Below, piece by piece: positions 37,463-52,175 of a stretch of DNA of 64,000 bases. The position numbers and the translations under genes were made by a program. The DNA lies in contig NC_079512.1 in the NCBI RefSeq assembly GCF_000801105.2, positions 32,567,848 through 32,631,847 on the forward strand, written 5' to 3'. Within the stretch, counting starts at the first letter, position 1. The number at the start of each line of letters is the position of its first letter. A model generated the notes under the pieces. It made no database searches. It was not told the DNA's origin and was given only the letters and a program-made list of their open reading frames with translations. The DNA is from Raphanus sativus (lineage: Eukaryota; Streptophyta; Magnoliopsida; Brassicales; Brassicaceae).

Positions 37463-38329
37463 CTAGATTAGGACCCGCCCTAAAAGGCGGAAATTGATTT
37501 GTCAAATTTCAGTTAATAATATATGGTATATATAATATGTGTATATAATATTATATATATTTTGTGTAACATTTATATAATATATACATATTAGACATAT
37601 ATATAATATTTTATTAAATATATATAGAATTTAATAGTGTTATAATTTGTGTTGTACTTGTTATTAGTTTGTATTTAATCTTCTTTCATTTTTAGTATAA
37701 TAATTTGCCTTGTCACATCTTTTACTTTTTAACTTATACACATAGTTATGCCATTTTTTTTTAAAAAAGACTTATACACATAGTCTCGTAAAATGTAATA
37801 TATAAAAAAACATATTTAAAAAATCTACTGACCATATGTCACCATTATTTGGTTGTTTGAACAAAAAAAATCATGTTCTTGCATAACTGTGTATGTTGTG
37901 ATATGATGTAGGTGAAGAGTAAATATATGGAAGTAAAGTTAGTAATACGAACATGAGCCTATGTTGGTCTATGCCATAATTATTTGGTTTTTGGAAGATC
38001 AATGAGCATAAGCATACACGGTCTTTGTATGCTTACGTTGTAAATGAGTCAGATATTTTTTCTCTTATGTCTGGAATGATATGGAACTCGTTGATTTAAG
38101 AGTGGTTTAGTTTTATATGATCTAGTTATATTAAGAGATTAACCAAAAATATTATAAAAATGTTACTGGTTAGGTTTAACTAATCTATGTTGGTTAAGAT
38201 TTGGTTTAATTTAAGTTGGTAGGTTGCATTGTATAGGAGGCATGATATATTCTAACAACAACTATGAAAGAGTCCAAAATTTAAATGAGAACTTCAAATA
38301 GTAGATAATCCATAAATTAATAGATTAGA
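37463..38329 (-). mobile_element. Helitron, non-autonomous
   Basis: Minus-strand 3' end: a GC hairpin (ccgcc...gggcgg at about 37473-37490) followed by CTAG at 37463 and T. Minus-strand 5' end proposed at 38329: TCTAATCTATTAATTT preceded by A. Interior 867 bp, AT-rich, no coding sequence. The 3' end is clear; the 5' end is the best TC match in the right direction and is less certain. Confidence 0.65.
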
Positions 38330-38428
38330 TAAAAGAATATATTCTTTTATTACCTTTGCAAAAGTTAAAACTTTTACAGAATGCAGCATTTTCTCTTTTA
38401 AAATTGTACTATATTTTTTTACATAGGT

Positions 38429-38431
<3 letters not shown>

Positions 38432-38494
<63 letters not shown>
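38432..38494. repeat. (AT)n microsatellite
   Basis: About 62 bases of uninterrupted alternating AT. It lies just beyond the proposed Helitron 5' end. The open frame reading Ile-Tyr repeats across it is an artefact. Confidence 0.95.
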
Positions 38495-38498
<4 letters not shown>

Positions 38499-38608
38499 CA
38501 ACTTTTACATTGCAAGATTCAATTCTTTTATTCTCCATTTTGATTTATCCTATTTATATATATTTTAGCTGTCGTGAATAAAAGATAGTATGTAGAGTTT
38601 ATAGAATT

Positions 38609-38641
38609 TACATCTCCACCTCCACCTCCACCTCCACCTCC
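38609..38641 (+). repeat. (CCACCT)n microsatellite
   Basis: Five tandem copies of the hexamer ccacct followed by ccacac. The poly-glycine frame on the other strand is an artefact of this repeat. Confidence 0.9.
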
Positions 38642-39644
38642 ACACATGAACAAGGGGCAAGGGGACATGTCTTTAGACATGAAAGCTGTTTTCACCAAAC
38701 ATCGTAATTGCATGGACTTCTCTTTTATTTTAATTTTTCTTGATCTGTTTGATTCTCTTTTGTTTTCTTTATTATACAAATCTTTTTTTGGTTCATACAA
38801 CTGTCTAGTTTTCTTAATTTATTGTGTGGTAGATCAACTTCCGAACGTGATAGGTAATGAAAACAAATAACTTCAATGCAACTTGCAAGTAATATTCATA
38901 AACCTTTTAGGAAATGTTTCTTAAAAAACATTTTAGGAAAAATAAAGAATTAACATTTATTTATTTCAGCAAAATTATTTACCTTTTCCATCTTTTGAGT
39001 GTTTTAGTTAAATTAGAAATTTTAAATTTTAAATTTAATTACGTTTAATTTAATAGTGTGCTGTTTTGTAAAAAAAAAACAATAATGTAATTTTTTGCTT
39101 ACTAAATATTCTGATTAGATTTATTTCAGTTTGTATATTGAATAAAAAGTTAATAAGTCAAATTTCAGATCTTGATTTGGCGTAGATCTACAAGATTTAT
39201 GTAAGTCTTAAAAAAAAAATCTGGATCTGCCATCTACTCAACTATGATTATAAAGATCACTAGGTTTTGGTAGAAAAGGGGTGAAAATGGAGTTAATACT
39301 AATAAATATTTAGGCAGATCTAACTGGGCCTAGGTTTAAGCCCATTAAAATCTCTAAAATCTAACGATTAAGATTCAATCATGACGTAACTAACAAAAAC
39401 ATCACCTGATCAACCACTTAATTTCGCATCAATTCACATGTCGTTTTCTGTTTCCTTGAGATTTCCCGGGAAAGAAAAATAAAAATTAAAAAAAGGAAAA
39501 AGTAAAAATAAAAATAAAAATAAAAAGAAATTAAAAAAGGACAGAAGAGAGTTATGTTCCAACACTACTACTTAGCCTTTGGTCCGAAGGGTGAAGAGAA
39601 GGAAAGAAAAGAAAATTAAAAAAAAATAAAAGTCAAAACTTTCA
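38642..39644. other. Promoter side of FZR2, no other gene
   Basis: AT-rich. Near the FZR2 start, a cluster of TGGGCC/AAGCCC site-II-like motifs around 39326-39345 is typical of genes expressed in dividing cells. A-rich leader sequence runs to the ATG. Confidence 0.4.
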
Positions 39645-41810
39645 ATGGAAGATCCTACCGCAAGCAACAACGTGACACCTCCGGCGAATTCATCATCATC
39701 ATCATCATCATCTTCTTCCTCTCACACAACCCCATCGCCGTCGACGAAAGTGTCACTCGAGTCACGAATCAATCGTCTGATCAATGCCAACCAATCGCCA
39801 TCACCGTCGCGGTCTATATACTCCGACAGATTCATACCTAGTAGATCCGGATCCAATTTCGCGCTCTTCGATCTCGTCTCTCCTTCCCCTAGCAGCAAAG
39901 AAGACGGCGCCGGCTCTTACGCGACGCTCTTGCGCGCGGCGATGTTCGGTCCCGAGACGCCGGAGAAACGGGACATCACCGGCTTCTCTACGTCGAGGAA
40001 TATCTTCCGGTTTAAGACGGAGACGAATCGGTGTTTGAATTCTTTTTCTCCTTTTGTGTCTGATGACGGTCCTGGTGTTAGTCATGCTCCCATCAAGGCC
40101 TCCAGGAAGGTGTCTCGATCCCCCTATAAGGTAAATAGTGTTTAGATTCTCGATCTCGTTGACTTTTGTTGTTAGATTCAATCGATGCATGAAGCATTGG
40201 TGTGATCCTTAGTGATGGTCTCAAAAATTGGTTTTGATCTTTAGATCAAACTATTATTGAAGAATGCTTGTTGTTTACTCTTCTTTTCAATACCTCTTGC
40301 TGACCTTTGTTCTTGTTCTTTGGTGTTGTTTAGGTATTAGATGCACCGGCTTTGCAAGATGATTTTTATTTGAATCTAGTGGACTGGTCCGCGCAAAACG
40401 TTCTCGCGGTGGGATTAGGGAACTGCGTGTATTTGTGGAACGCTTGTAGCAGCAAGGTAACTAAATTATGTGATCTGGGGGCTGATGATAGTGTTTGCTC
40501 TGTGGGTTGGGCGTTTCGTGGAACTCATCTAGCTGTTGGAACTAGTTCCGGGAAAGTACAGGTTACAAATCTCATTTACCCTTCTTTTTGTTCTTGTCCA
40601 TACTCTTAGGCCTAAGTGTGTATATACCTTAGAATTATAAATGTTATTTCGATAAAATATTTCACAAATAATTGTATTGGGTGGTGACAGATATGGGATG
40701 CGTCGCGTTGCAAGAGAACAAGAACAATGGAAGGTCATAGACTAAGAGTTGGAGCACTGGCGTGGGGATCATCTGTTCTGTCATCTGGTAGTAGAGACAA
40801 GAGTATTCTTCAGAGAGACATACGTTGTCAAGAGGATCATGTCAGTAAACTGGCAGGTCACAAATCAGAAGTATGCGGCCTCAAGTGGTCTTATGACAAC
40901 AGAGAGCTAGCTTCTGGTGGAAACGACAATCGGGTTTGTACTTTTTTTTTACAGTTTTCTTACATTTTTTTTAACCGCTAGCATGGCTTTAATATTTGTT
41001 TTATAATAAATGTTTTTTTTGTGCAGCTTTTTGTATGGAACCAACATTCAACACAACCGGTTTTGAAATACAGTGAACACACAGCAGCGGTTAAAGCAAT
41101 AGCTTGGTCACCTCATGTTCACGGGCTGCTTGCTTCTGGTGGCGGGACTGCTGATAGATGTATACGGTTTTGGAATACAACGACGAATACTCATTTAAGT
41201 TCCATAGATACTTGCAGTCAGGTTCAAAAAGAATAAATCTTTAGCTTTTTGACATGAAACATAACCGAATATGTGTGTTATGAAACAGTCTTTGTTCTTG
41301 TTGCATATTGACAGGTATGCAATCTAGCTTGGTCTAAGAACGTAAACGAGCTGGTTAGCACGCACGGATACTCCCAAAACCAAATCATAGTCTGGAAATA
41401 CCCAACCATGTCCAAAGTAAACAAATCTCTCTGTCCTTTTTGCCCTCTGTATATTACTTACTCTGCATCATTTATGTATTATATGTGGTTAACTTAAACC
41501 TGTCTCTCTCTCTCTTTTGGGGGGTTCAGATTGCAACTCTGACAGGTCACACGTACCGTGTTCTGTACCTAGCGGTCTCACCAGATGGACAGACGATTGT
41601 AACCGGAGCAGGAGATGAAACCTTAAGGTTCTGGAACGTCTTCCCATCCCCAAAATCTCAGGTAAAAAATAATCAACTTATCTACATTTAGTGATCTCAA
41701 AATGCTACTTTTAGAGGATATATTATAAATAAATCTTTTCGTTAAACTCTACGCAGAACACGGATAGTGAAATCGGTTCCTCATTCTTTGGTAGAACAAC
41801 AATTCGTTGA
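39645..41810 (+). CDS. FZR2: FIZZY-RELATED/CCS52A APC activator
   Basis: Seven exons: 39645-40130, 40334-40561, 40691-40933, 41027-41221, 41315-41416, 41530-41661 and 41757-41810, 479 residues. The protein is a Cdh1-type co-activator that brings substrates to the anaphase-promoting complex and drives exit to endoreduplication. Seen in order: a poly-Ser N-terminus, a [13 protein letters not shown]-box that docks on the APC, then seven WD repeats from about residue 175 (for example [60 protein letters not shown]). The C-terminal IR dipeptide also contacts the APC. Position matches At4g22910 (FZR2/CCS52A1), about 483 residues there. The gene looks intact. Confidence 0.95.
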
Positions 41811-42662
41811 AAATCTCTTTCAGAACACACACAGAAGAGACACAAAAGACAGATATACATGTTTCTTTTCATTATTACTTCAACAGCCGCAGCAGCAGCC
41901 TCTAAGTTGGTCTTCTCAACCAACATTTTTTACACACACGGAGTCAGAACAAATTATATTTATCACACGGATGCAAAGAAGATCTAACCCTTTGATACAA
42001 AATGGGTTCGTCAAGATGCACATCAAAATTTTCCAAAAAAGTGTATATCTTTATTTTTAATTCATACAAGAAGTTTTTTTGAACACATTTACCATTTATA
42101 AAATGAGGAGGTCACCATTAATAATAATAATTAAATGCAATAATTCGTTGCCCCCATTCTCTCTATACATTACTTCTTGTTGTTGTCTTGATATAGTTGT
42201 AAATTTACAGGTAGGCATAGATAGACTAATGGGGCCAGAGAAACAGAGTCATCTTTTGTTTTGTTTTAACAATCAAAAGAAGAAGATTGTGAGGGAAAGT
42301 ATTAGACCAAATAAAAATCCAAAAGAATGATTTGGAATCATTAGAAAAAAGCAAGGAGTGGTCAGTACGTTTCGTATTGTAAACCAGACGATTCTTTTTT
42401 TGCCGTCACTCACTCCTTAATCTCTCTTTGCCTTCACGTCTCTTCTTGGTTTCACGTGGTGTTACATCGGTGACTTGTGTCCTAATTCTAATCAACTTTA
42501 CTTTGTGTGGTGTTGGTGATGATTTTTATGAATAGTAGTATATTAACCATTTCATTATTTTCCTATACCAACATTATGTACACCAAACCAAACCAAAACC
42601 TATATTAGATCCATCCACCAAAAAGGTTTTTTTAACAGAAAGTTGTATATCGGTTAAAATGA
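41811..42662. other. Convergent intergenic region FZR2/SGR1
   Basis: Both flanking genes end here, so it holds their 3' untranslated regions. 42055-42600 is AT-rich, with no ORF of protein-like composition. Confidence 0.5.
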
Positions 42663-43878
42663 CTAGAGTTTCTCCGGATTAGGAGTAGACATTCCCTCCA
42701 CCTGAGTCCCAGAGTAGTAGCTATCAACACCTTCATTATTACTAAGACTATGAGACCACGGAATCGAGCTGATCGGTGGAGCACAACAAGTGCATTCATC
42801 CACGCACTGCATCTCAGGAAGAGTTTGAGTCCTGTGACGACCATCAGGAGAAGTAGCTTCCCAAAGCGGACCCCAACATTCGACTCTGTTGAACTCATTG
42901 ACGTTGGAATGGAAATAAACATAAACAAGAGCTTCTTGTAGCTCAGGATGGTGGTTCAACAAGTTTACATCTCCATGGACAAAAGCATTCAACACCTAAA
43001 ATTATCAAAAAAAAACAAATCATAGTTAAAAGAGTTACTTTTTTTTGACTTATGGAAAGTTACTCACCACTGGTAGCTCTTTGCAAAAGATGTAGTATCT
43101 AAACTTTGCGAATAGATCTAGAAGGAAATGGCCACCGCTTATGTGACAGTGAACGTGGAGAGACATTTTCCCTTTCACTTTCTTCCATTCTGCTACGACT
43201 TCATCTCGGTATAGCTTATTTGCCCATCCTTGCAACTATATTAAGAGCATTTTTTTTTTTAAACACATCAAAAGCAACTTAAAAAATTGCTGAAACCATT
43301 ACAGATACAGCCTATAACACTAAACCATTTCAATGTTCCTTAATATTATTACTCATCTTTTTGGTTACCTGAGAATTGTTAATGGAGTGAGAAATAGCTA
43401 AAGTTAGTTTAGCAGTAATGTCACTGTGAGTGAGGGTATAAGTTCTTGGAAGCGTTAAGGGATGCTTCTTCTCGTCAACTCCTAAAAACAATACTTTCAA
43501 CTTGGATGATTCGAAAAGCGCCGGTCCAAACAACCTTGCCATCTGCACACAAAATCCAAAAAAAAAAACCCTTTTAAAGATAAAATCAAATATGTGTCCT
43601 TTACTTTTGATCCAGGAATCACTTGTCTAGACACTCAGATTATATCCAGAAATAGAATTAGATGCTCAGATGCAACAAGAAATGTCTAATTCTAAACAAA
43701 CGACGAGACTCAAATTAAGGAAAAAAAAGGTTCTTACGGGAACAATCGAATGGCTTTTCCTCTTGGATCTTGTATTGGCCAGAAAGAGTGAGCTGTTGCT
43801 GTTACTGTTACTCCGGTTGTCGGAAAAAGCTGGTTTCAGCTTTGTTGGTAACAACAGACTCGCCGACAAACTACACAT
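42663..43878 (-). CDS. SGR1: STAY-GREEN 1 / NON-YELLOWING 1 magnesium dechelatase
   Basis: Four exons: 43738-43878, 43369-43542, 43068-43235 and 42663-42995, 271 residues. The protein acts in plastids, removes Mg from chlorophyll a and starts chlorophyll degradation in senescence; it also recruits the other catabolic enzymes to LHCII. Seen: a Ser/Asn-rich transit peptide (SDNRSNSNSNSSLFLANT), the conserved ARLFGPALFESSKLKVLFLG, TLPRTYTLTHSDITAKLTLA, HVHCHISGGHFLLDL and FVHGDVNLLNHHPELQEALV. The family's cysteine-rich C-terminal motif CVDECTCCAPPISSIP is complete. Exon 2 starts with ATG where Arabidopsis has Val, as I recall; the neighbouring splice sites leave the frame unchanged. Corresponds to At4g22920. 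Confidence 0.95.
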
Positions 43879-44671
43879 CTCTACTCTCTCTCTCTCTCTC
43901 TCTCTCTTGAATCAAAGCTTCAATTTTTTTTTTCAGAAAGAAAGTTAGCCCTAAAATACAGAGAGACCCTTCTCTCTTTTTTGCGGAGGCTTCGGAACCA
44001 CAAATCTCACGCGATTTCTAAGCGTGTTCGTTCGGACAACACACTGAAACCAAAGTAGAAAGCTTGTAACTTTTTAACAAATAATAATCGAGCTTGCTTG
44101 GAGCTTTAGCCTTTGAATTTTTTACTTTCTGGAATCTAGGGAACTTTATGATGCGTATTAGGTTAGGTTGTTTCTTTGTGTGCTTAAAAGGGGTTGGATT
44201 GCTTCACGTTTCACACTTCCCTTGCCCAAATCAGGACACTCTCTTTGGAACATTTTTCTGAGCACCAGATACTGCCACGTGTTCTCACCAGTCTTTGAAT
44301 GAGCTGGGCCATGTGTCTTCATTTTGGGGCTAACAAGTGGAGTTAACACTCTATTTGGATAACTTAAGCCACCTCGTCGCTATAACCTCGATCATGAACT
44401 TGCCGAACCGAACCTAAGGTCCTTTTCCGGTTTAATGTAACTGACTTGGTTTACTCTATTTTAGAATTTACATGTCAATATAAAGTCTTTTGATTTTAAT
44501 TTTTTTTTTGAAAAAAAAAAAGTCTTTTGACGTTTGTGATATCTACAGGCTTTAATGTAAAAAACATAAACAAATCATACAGAAAAAGCAGAGCTTATGA
44601 GAGCATAATCAACAAAAAAAAAAAAAACAAACCGAAACTTTACAATCAAGCGCGTATAAATAAACAATCTT
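43879..44671. other. SGR1 promoter region and 3' flank of CRK-A
   Basis: The 5' side of SGR1 begins with a CT repeat at about 43890-43908 that lies in its leader. No CDS is seen. AT-rich A-runs near 44510 and 44610 adjoin the CRK-A 3' end. Confidence 0.5.
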
Positions 44672-47120
44672 TTAACGTGGCTCAAGCTCAGTGATTGAAA
44701 CATTGACCGTCGACTGCGAAACCCGGGAAGCTTCACCTGAATCGCTATGAACAACATACGCAGGTGTTGATGGAACCGGAAGAGTCACAGAGTTACTCTT
44801 GAGCCAATGAACTACTGAGTTCATGTTTGGTCTTCTCGTCACACTCTCTTGTACGCATAACAGTCCTATGTTGATGCATTTCATCATCTCGTTTCTTGAT
44901 ACATTCTCTGTGATCACTGAATCTACAATGTCCAGTGCTCTATCTCCCCGCCAATTTGTCCACGCCTATACCCGTTTTTTTGTAGTAAAAATAAGTAACT
45001 TTATAAAGAGAATAATAATACAATAGTACTGCGTTGACAAAAAAAAAAAATACAATAGTACTGCTTGTTGGGGTCAAGCTTGTCGACTTGAGTTTTTAAC
45101 TTACATGGAAAGCTACACCACTTGGCTGAAAGCTATTGTTCTTCCGACCACATATGATCTCGAGAACCATAACACCGTAACTGTAAACATCGGTTTTAAC
45201 CGACAACCGTCCTTGTGCTATGTACTCCGGTGGCATATAACCGCTGCAGCTAGCGGAAAATGTAAAGTAAACAAAAAAAAAGACCAACTTTAAATCATAG
45301 ATAAGTTGTAATGGAGAGCTTACTAAGTTCCCATGACTCTGCTTGTTGTTACCCCTTGTGTCTGATCATCTGACTCGAACAACCTCGCCATCCCAAAATC
45401 TGAAATCTTGGGGTTCATCTGATAATCTAAAAGAATGTTACTAGGTTTCAAGTCGCGGTGAATGATCTTGAGACGAGAATCTTCATGTAGATAGAGAATC
45501 CCTCTAGCTATGTTTTCGATAATGCTGTACCGTGTACTCCAACTAGCCTTCAAAGACAGTGAATGGTCTTGTTTGGCTACCTCGAATATGAAATGATCAA
45601 GGCTTGAGTTGGGTACAAACTCGTAGATCAGAAGTCTTTCTTCGCCTTTCAAGCAAAAACCTAGTAGCTTAACTAGATTCCTATGTTGAAGCTTAGATAA
45701 TAATAAAACCTCGTTCTTGAACTCTTCTTCTCCTTGCCCTGAACCTAGGGCCAGTCTCTTCACCGCTACTTCTTGCCCGTCTCGAAACTTTCCCTTCACA
45801 TTGATGATTAGAAAACATTTTTAGATATCGATATATAATTGTAGTCGTACGTAGAATATCAAAACAGGCTTATTCACCTTGTACACTGGACCAAATCCAC
45901 CTTCCCCTAGCTTATTCTCTTCAGAGAAGTCACTAGTAGCAGCTTGAATAACACGGAAATCGAATTTCAATGAAGATAGAGCATCAACTTCTGCAGCTGC
46001 ATACAAAGTTAATAAACATTAAAAACTGAAAAAAAAAACTCTGATAAACAAATAAATCAAGAAACTCACTATCAAGTTCTTGATAAGTCTCTCTCAAACT
46101 GTCCTTCTTTTTCTTCCTCCTCCTCCCATAAAGAACGTATCCAACTACGGCTAGAATCAATAAGGAAGCAACGACAAGAACTGGGACGACAATTTTCAAT
46201 GCTGAAGAACCGTCTACAAAAGCATATCAATATATTAAACAGGACAAAACAGAGTATTTTATAACGTTCTTGAATTTTTTTTTCTAACCTTTCTTAGCCG
46301 ATGGTGAAGTGTTACGGAAGGCTCCGTAAAAAGGATAAAACTCCCAACGGAAAATGCAATTTGGACGAGTAACAAGACCTCCTTGTTTCCCACGGCAACA
46401 GTTCTGATAATCCCCAACGCTATTTCTCAAACAAGTGCTGCACTCAGCGTTAGATACATCAGAAGTACACTGCATGATCGTGTAGATCACCGTCGTATCT
46501 CCAGAACTCGTGCTTGTCAAGGGTCTGGTCTCAGCTTCGTAGTACTTTGATGAAGCTGATTCCACTATTCGAAGCATCAAATCTTGCCAAATCCCATCAA
46601 AGTCTGTCAAGTTCGATCTGATATCCGTAGCGTTGGGAAGAATCTGACGCGGGTCCATATCTGGTGAGCCGATGAAAGAACGGGTGGAGTAACGTACGAA
46701 ACAGAGAGTCTTTTCATCGCCCGACCAGTGAAAAGCTTCGGTGCTGTTAGGGCAGGTCGTGATAAGTCCATCGGAAGTTGTCTTGACGCAGTTTGAGCAA
46801 TCCTCTGTTTCGGTGTCAGGGATACACATCGCTAGAGCGTAGATTCTGTCTCGGTCTTGGCCTAGAGAAGCATTGTAGAAGAAGTTGTTTTGAGGAGTGA
46901 CGTTAGGAGGAAGATAAGAGAGGAGAAGGAGACGGTTCTTGTTGAACGTGCTGTTTGTGTTAAAAGATCTTTTGGCCAAGCACAGTTGATCTTGAGCAGA
47001 GACGAGGATGGCACTTGTTTTGATTGTAAGAAGAAAACAGAGGATGATCGAGAAAATGAAGCTCTTGTTATTAATCATGTTTTTTTTGGAGATTGTACGG
47101 GTGTGTCTGATTCTTTTCAT
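44672..47120 (-). CDS. Cysteine-rich receptor-like kinase (CRK-A)
   Basis: Six exons: 46289-47120, 46070-46213, 45878-45996, 45324-45793, 45105-45243 and 44672-44965, 665 residues from ATG 47120. A second ATG at 47078 (MINNKSFIF) may be the true start, since it directly precedes the signal peptide. Seen: two DUF26/Gnk2 domains with C-X8-C-X2-C ([13 protein letters not shown] and [13 protein letters not shown]), a membrane span ([20 protein letters not shown]) and a basic stop-transfer. A Ser/Thr kinase follows with [34 protein letters not shown] and PPEY. All catalytic residues are present. CRKs act at the plasma membrane in pathogen, ROS and senescence signalling. The short exon-4/5 splice (donor TTA|gtaagc) is needed to give MGTYGYMPPEY. 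It stands head to head with CRK-B. Confidence 0.92.
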
Positions 47121-48167
47121 CCAGAAGGTTTTAGATTTACCTGAGTGATGAGATCATGTTGGACTTTTTGTTAAGAACCTTGGACACATGGATGTCAGTT
47201 ATGAACCTAGTTGGAAAGTAAAACAAGATATATTAGTCTTGTGAGTATGACTTTGAAGAATACTAGTTTGGCGGATTAGGATTTTGGGATTGCCATCTTT
47301 AACCCTAAGATATATAATAATTACATTTCATTTCTGGGACTCTTGTGGGAATGGAACTTTTATTGGTAGGAAGGCCAACAAAGATGAGCATTGCCTATGT
47401 AACTCATTTTTCAAGTCCAGACTCCAAATTCTCCAGTTTTGAGAAACTATGTGGAAGGAAGATTGTGAGACGGTTTCTCGAAAAACTCAGGAGATATGGG
47501 AAGTTAACATTCTTTGGTATGGGACCAGAGAAGATGTTTATGCATGTGAGGGTTTCCACAACCTTGAGCTGTAGTTGATTAGGCTCTAATTATAATCTAA
47601 ACATTAACTTCATTAATCTGTAATAAAATCCATCAGGGATCATCTTCAAGAACAGAAACAAACAAATAGCCGTGATAAGATTAGTGTTGATTCTAGAAAT
47701 GACTTAAATCTCAATGCATCAGGAAAAGACCACATTTGTTTGGCTGTATTATCAACTTTGAGGTAGTAGATAAGATAGTTTTTCTAGAGATAAAAATATA
47801 TTGGATTTTTTGAAGAAGTATAAATACCGGTGAATAAGTTATAATGTATTAACTCGCACAATCAAAATATACAAATCTTAAAACTGGTACTTCTTTCAAT
47901 CGAGTTTTGTTTTCCTCGAGTTTAATTCGAGAATTATAAACAGTAGTTACCATGTCTTCAGGACAAGGCGATGCCGTGTTTAAAGATGGAAGTGCCCTTT
48001 AATGGTTCGAGTCTTCAGGTCTTCTTGTGAATAAGTTTATCCCACGTACAAGTCTTAGTCTTTTTTCTTTCATCTGTGCGTATATATTTTTATTAAGATA
48101 GAAGAGAAGGAGCGGTTCTTGTTGAAAGTGCGGTAAGGGTTAAAAGAACCTGACTTTGACTTTTTGA
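47121..48167. other. Head-to-head intergenic region of CRK-A and CRK-B
   Basis: Includes the CRK-A promoter. At about 48105-48150 the plus strand (gcggttcttgttgaaagtgc...gggttaaaagaa) closely resembles the antisense of CRK-A exon 1 at 46930-46975, so it is a leftover CRK fragment. The open frame at 47345-47578 is not recognisable. Confidence 0.5.
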
Positions 48168-48169
48168 CT
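48153..48169 (+). promoter_or_regulatory. W-box pair upstream of CRK-B
   Basis: Two TTGACT cores (48156-48161 and 48164-48169) lie close together, the core bound by WRKY factors that control many CRK and defence genes. In the paralogue CRK-C three such cores lie 95-115 bases before the ATG. Here the pair is about 600 bases before the ATG because the MITE has inserted immediately downstream, overlapping the last core at its target duplication. Confidence 0.45.
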
Positions 48170-48175
48170 TATCGT

Positions 48176-48617
48176 CAGAGCCGTGCTCACCTTGTTATTT
48201 TTGAGGCATTGGTCTCAGGCCCCCTCTCATATCAATACAATTTGGGGCCCCCATATTCATAAATAATAATACAATCAAAATGATAATATGATCAATGAAA
48301 AACATACTAGCTTTAATACTTTTTAATAATACAATCATTTCTGTTTAATTGTTGTAGACATTAATTTATTTGTCTTATTGTTTTATATGTCAAAAACACT
48401 TCTTCCATATAGTGTTTGAGTTTATATTTATAAATTTTTAGTTGTAACCAAAATATAACATTTACCGTTAATCTTCATAAGATCAATTTTTTCTTAAACA
48501 TAATGTAAAAATCATTAAAAAATTATTTTCTGGTTCATATTAAAAAAATAATACTATTGTTTGAGATAAATTAAATCATTTTTGCCTCAGGCCCCTAATA
48601 GCCTTCGCACGGCACTG
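48176..48617. mobile_element. hAT-type MITE in the CRK-B promoter
   Basis: A 442-bp element with inverted termini CAGAGCCGTGC and GCACGGCACTG (one mismatch), flanked by exact 8-bp duplications cttatcgt (48168-48175 and 48618-48625). Sub-terminal blocks rich in GGCCCC/GGGGCCC resemble a widespread crucifer hAT family. There is no coding capacity. The paralogous CRK-C promoter has the uninterrupted sequence gacttatcgtgaagtttgag, so the insertion postdates the duplication that produced the two genes, or is at least absent from CRK-C. Confidence 0.93.
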
Positions 48618-48768
48618 CTTATCGTGTGCCGTTTCTGAAAGTTTGAGGATCACTGTTTTCATAGAAACTTCCATTTGCTATTAAAGGCAGCTGATAAGAG
48701 ACGAACATATGAGTGAAATACCAAAGACAAAGATTTTGCTTTTTTTGCTACATTCTTTTAAGTAAATT

Positions 48769-51458
<2,690 letters not shown>

Positions 51459-51689
51459 ACAGAGGAAATATTCTTTGTGATGCGAATCTGAGTTATGATT
51501 CTATTATATTTTCTTATTTTGTGTGATTTTAAATTGTGGTAATGTTTGTCATCTTCCTATCTTGCATTCTGGTCTAATGGCATTCTTAGGATATTGATTT
51601 TCGGATATAATTTTTACTATTAAGTAGACTTTGATGTGTTGAGGATTTTTAATTCACTAATACTACATTTTGATTGTTTTGATTGTATC
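51459..51689. other. 3' flank of CRK-B
   Basis: AT-rich sequence, probable 3' untranslated region, ending where the CRK pseudogene begins. Confidence 0.5.
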
Positions 51690-52045
51690 AAGTCTGCTTC
51701 TGATATTTGATACAGAATTGTCCTAACCAAACAAACACGTTTATGTGGCCTGGTAACCCCCACGATTTTGCTATTACCGGTACTCCAACACTTATTTCTT
51801 AGGCTCTGCGGATCTTCACCCGCCTTCAGTGCTCTTCAACACATGAGATATCAACTGAAATCTAACAGAGTTCAGCAAAAAGCACACCATCCTCTAGTAG
51901 TAACCATTACAAAGCTGATGTTGCAGACAGGAGATTTCTCGAAAATATATACGCTGTGATGCAATGCACGCCAGATCTTTCTTCTTGGGATTGTGATAAC
52001 TGTCTCCAACAGAGCGCAAGGGACTACCAGTCATGCTTTCGTACA
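51690..52045 (+). pseudogene. CRK exon-1 fragment (DUF26 domain)
   Basis: Matches CRK-C exon 1 (about 54815-55200) in order: tctgatatttgatacagaattgt, the aaacaaacacgtttatgtgg segment, a deletion of about 50 bases, then aaaaagcacaccatcctctag, and finally tgcaatgcacgccagatctt through to caagggactaccagtcatg. Frameshifts and in-frame stops (for example in the region read as YFLRLCGSSP) disable it. Only the region from the end of the first DUF26 domain to the second survives. It is closer to CRK-C than to CRK-B, which suggests that another tandem copy once stood between them. Confidence 0.88.
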
Positions 52046-52175
52046 AGCTTTAAACAGCATAGGGATTAAAATTTGAACTAGATTTTTATCATTTCAGAAA
52101 AAGTTGCATATATAAAAGGTATCTATTAGCTTTTAATACTAACTATGTCTATGTCCTTACTTCTTTATATATACA

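Noticed and set aside
38294..38800. Open frames coding Ile-Tyr and poly-Gly
   Set aside because: They read through the (AT)n and (CCACCT)n microsatellites and have no other protein-like content.
47345..47578. 78-codon plus-strand frame in the CRK-A/CRK-B gap
   Set aside because: No recognisable domain, no splice context and no support beyond being open.
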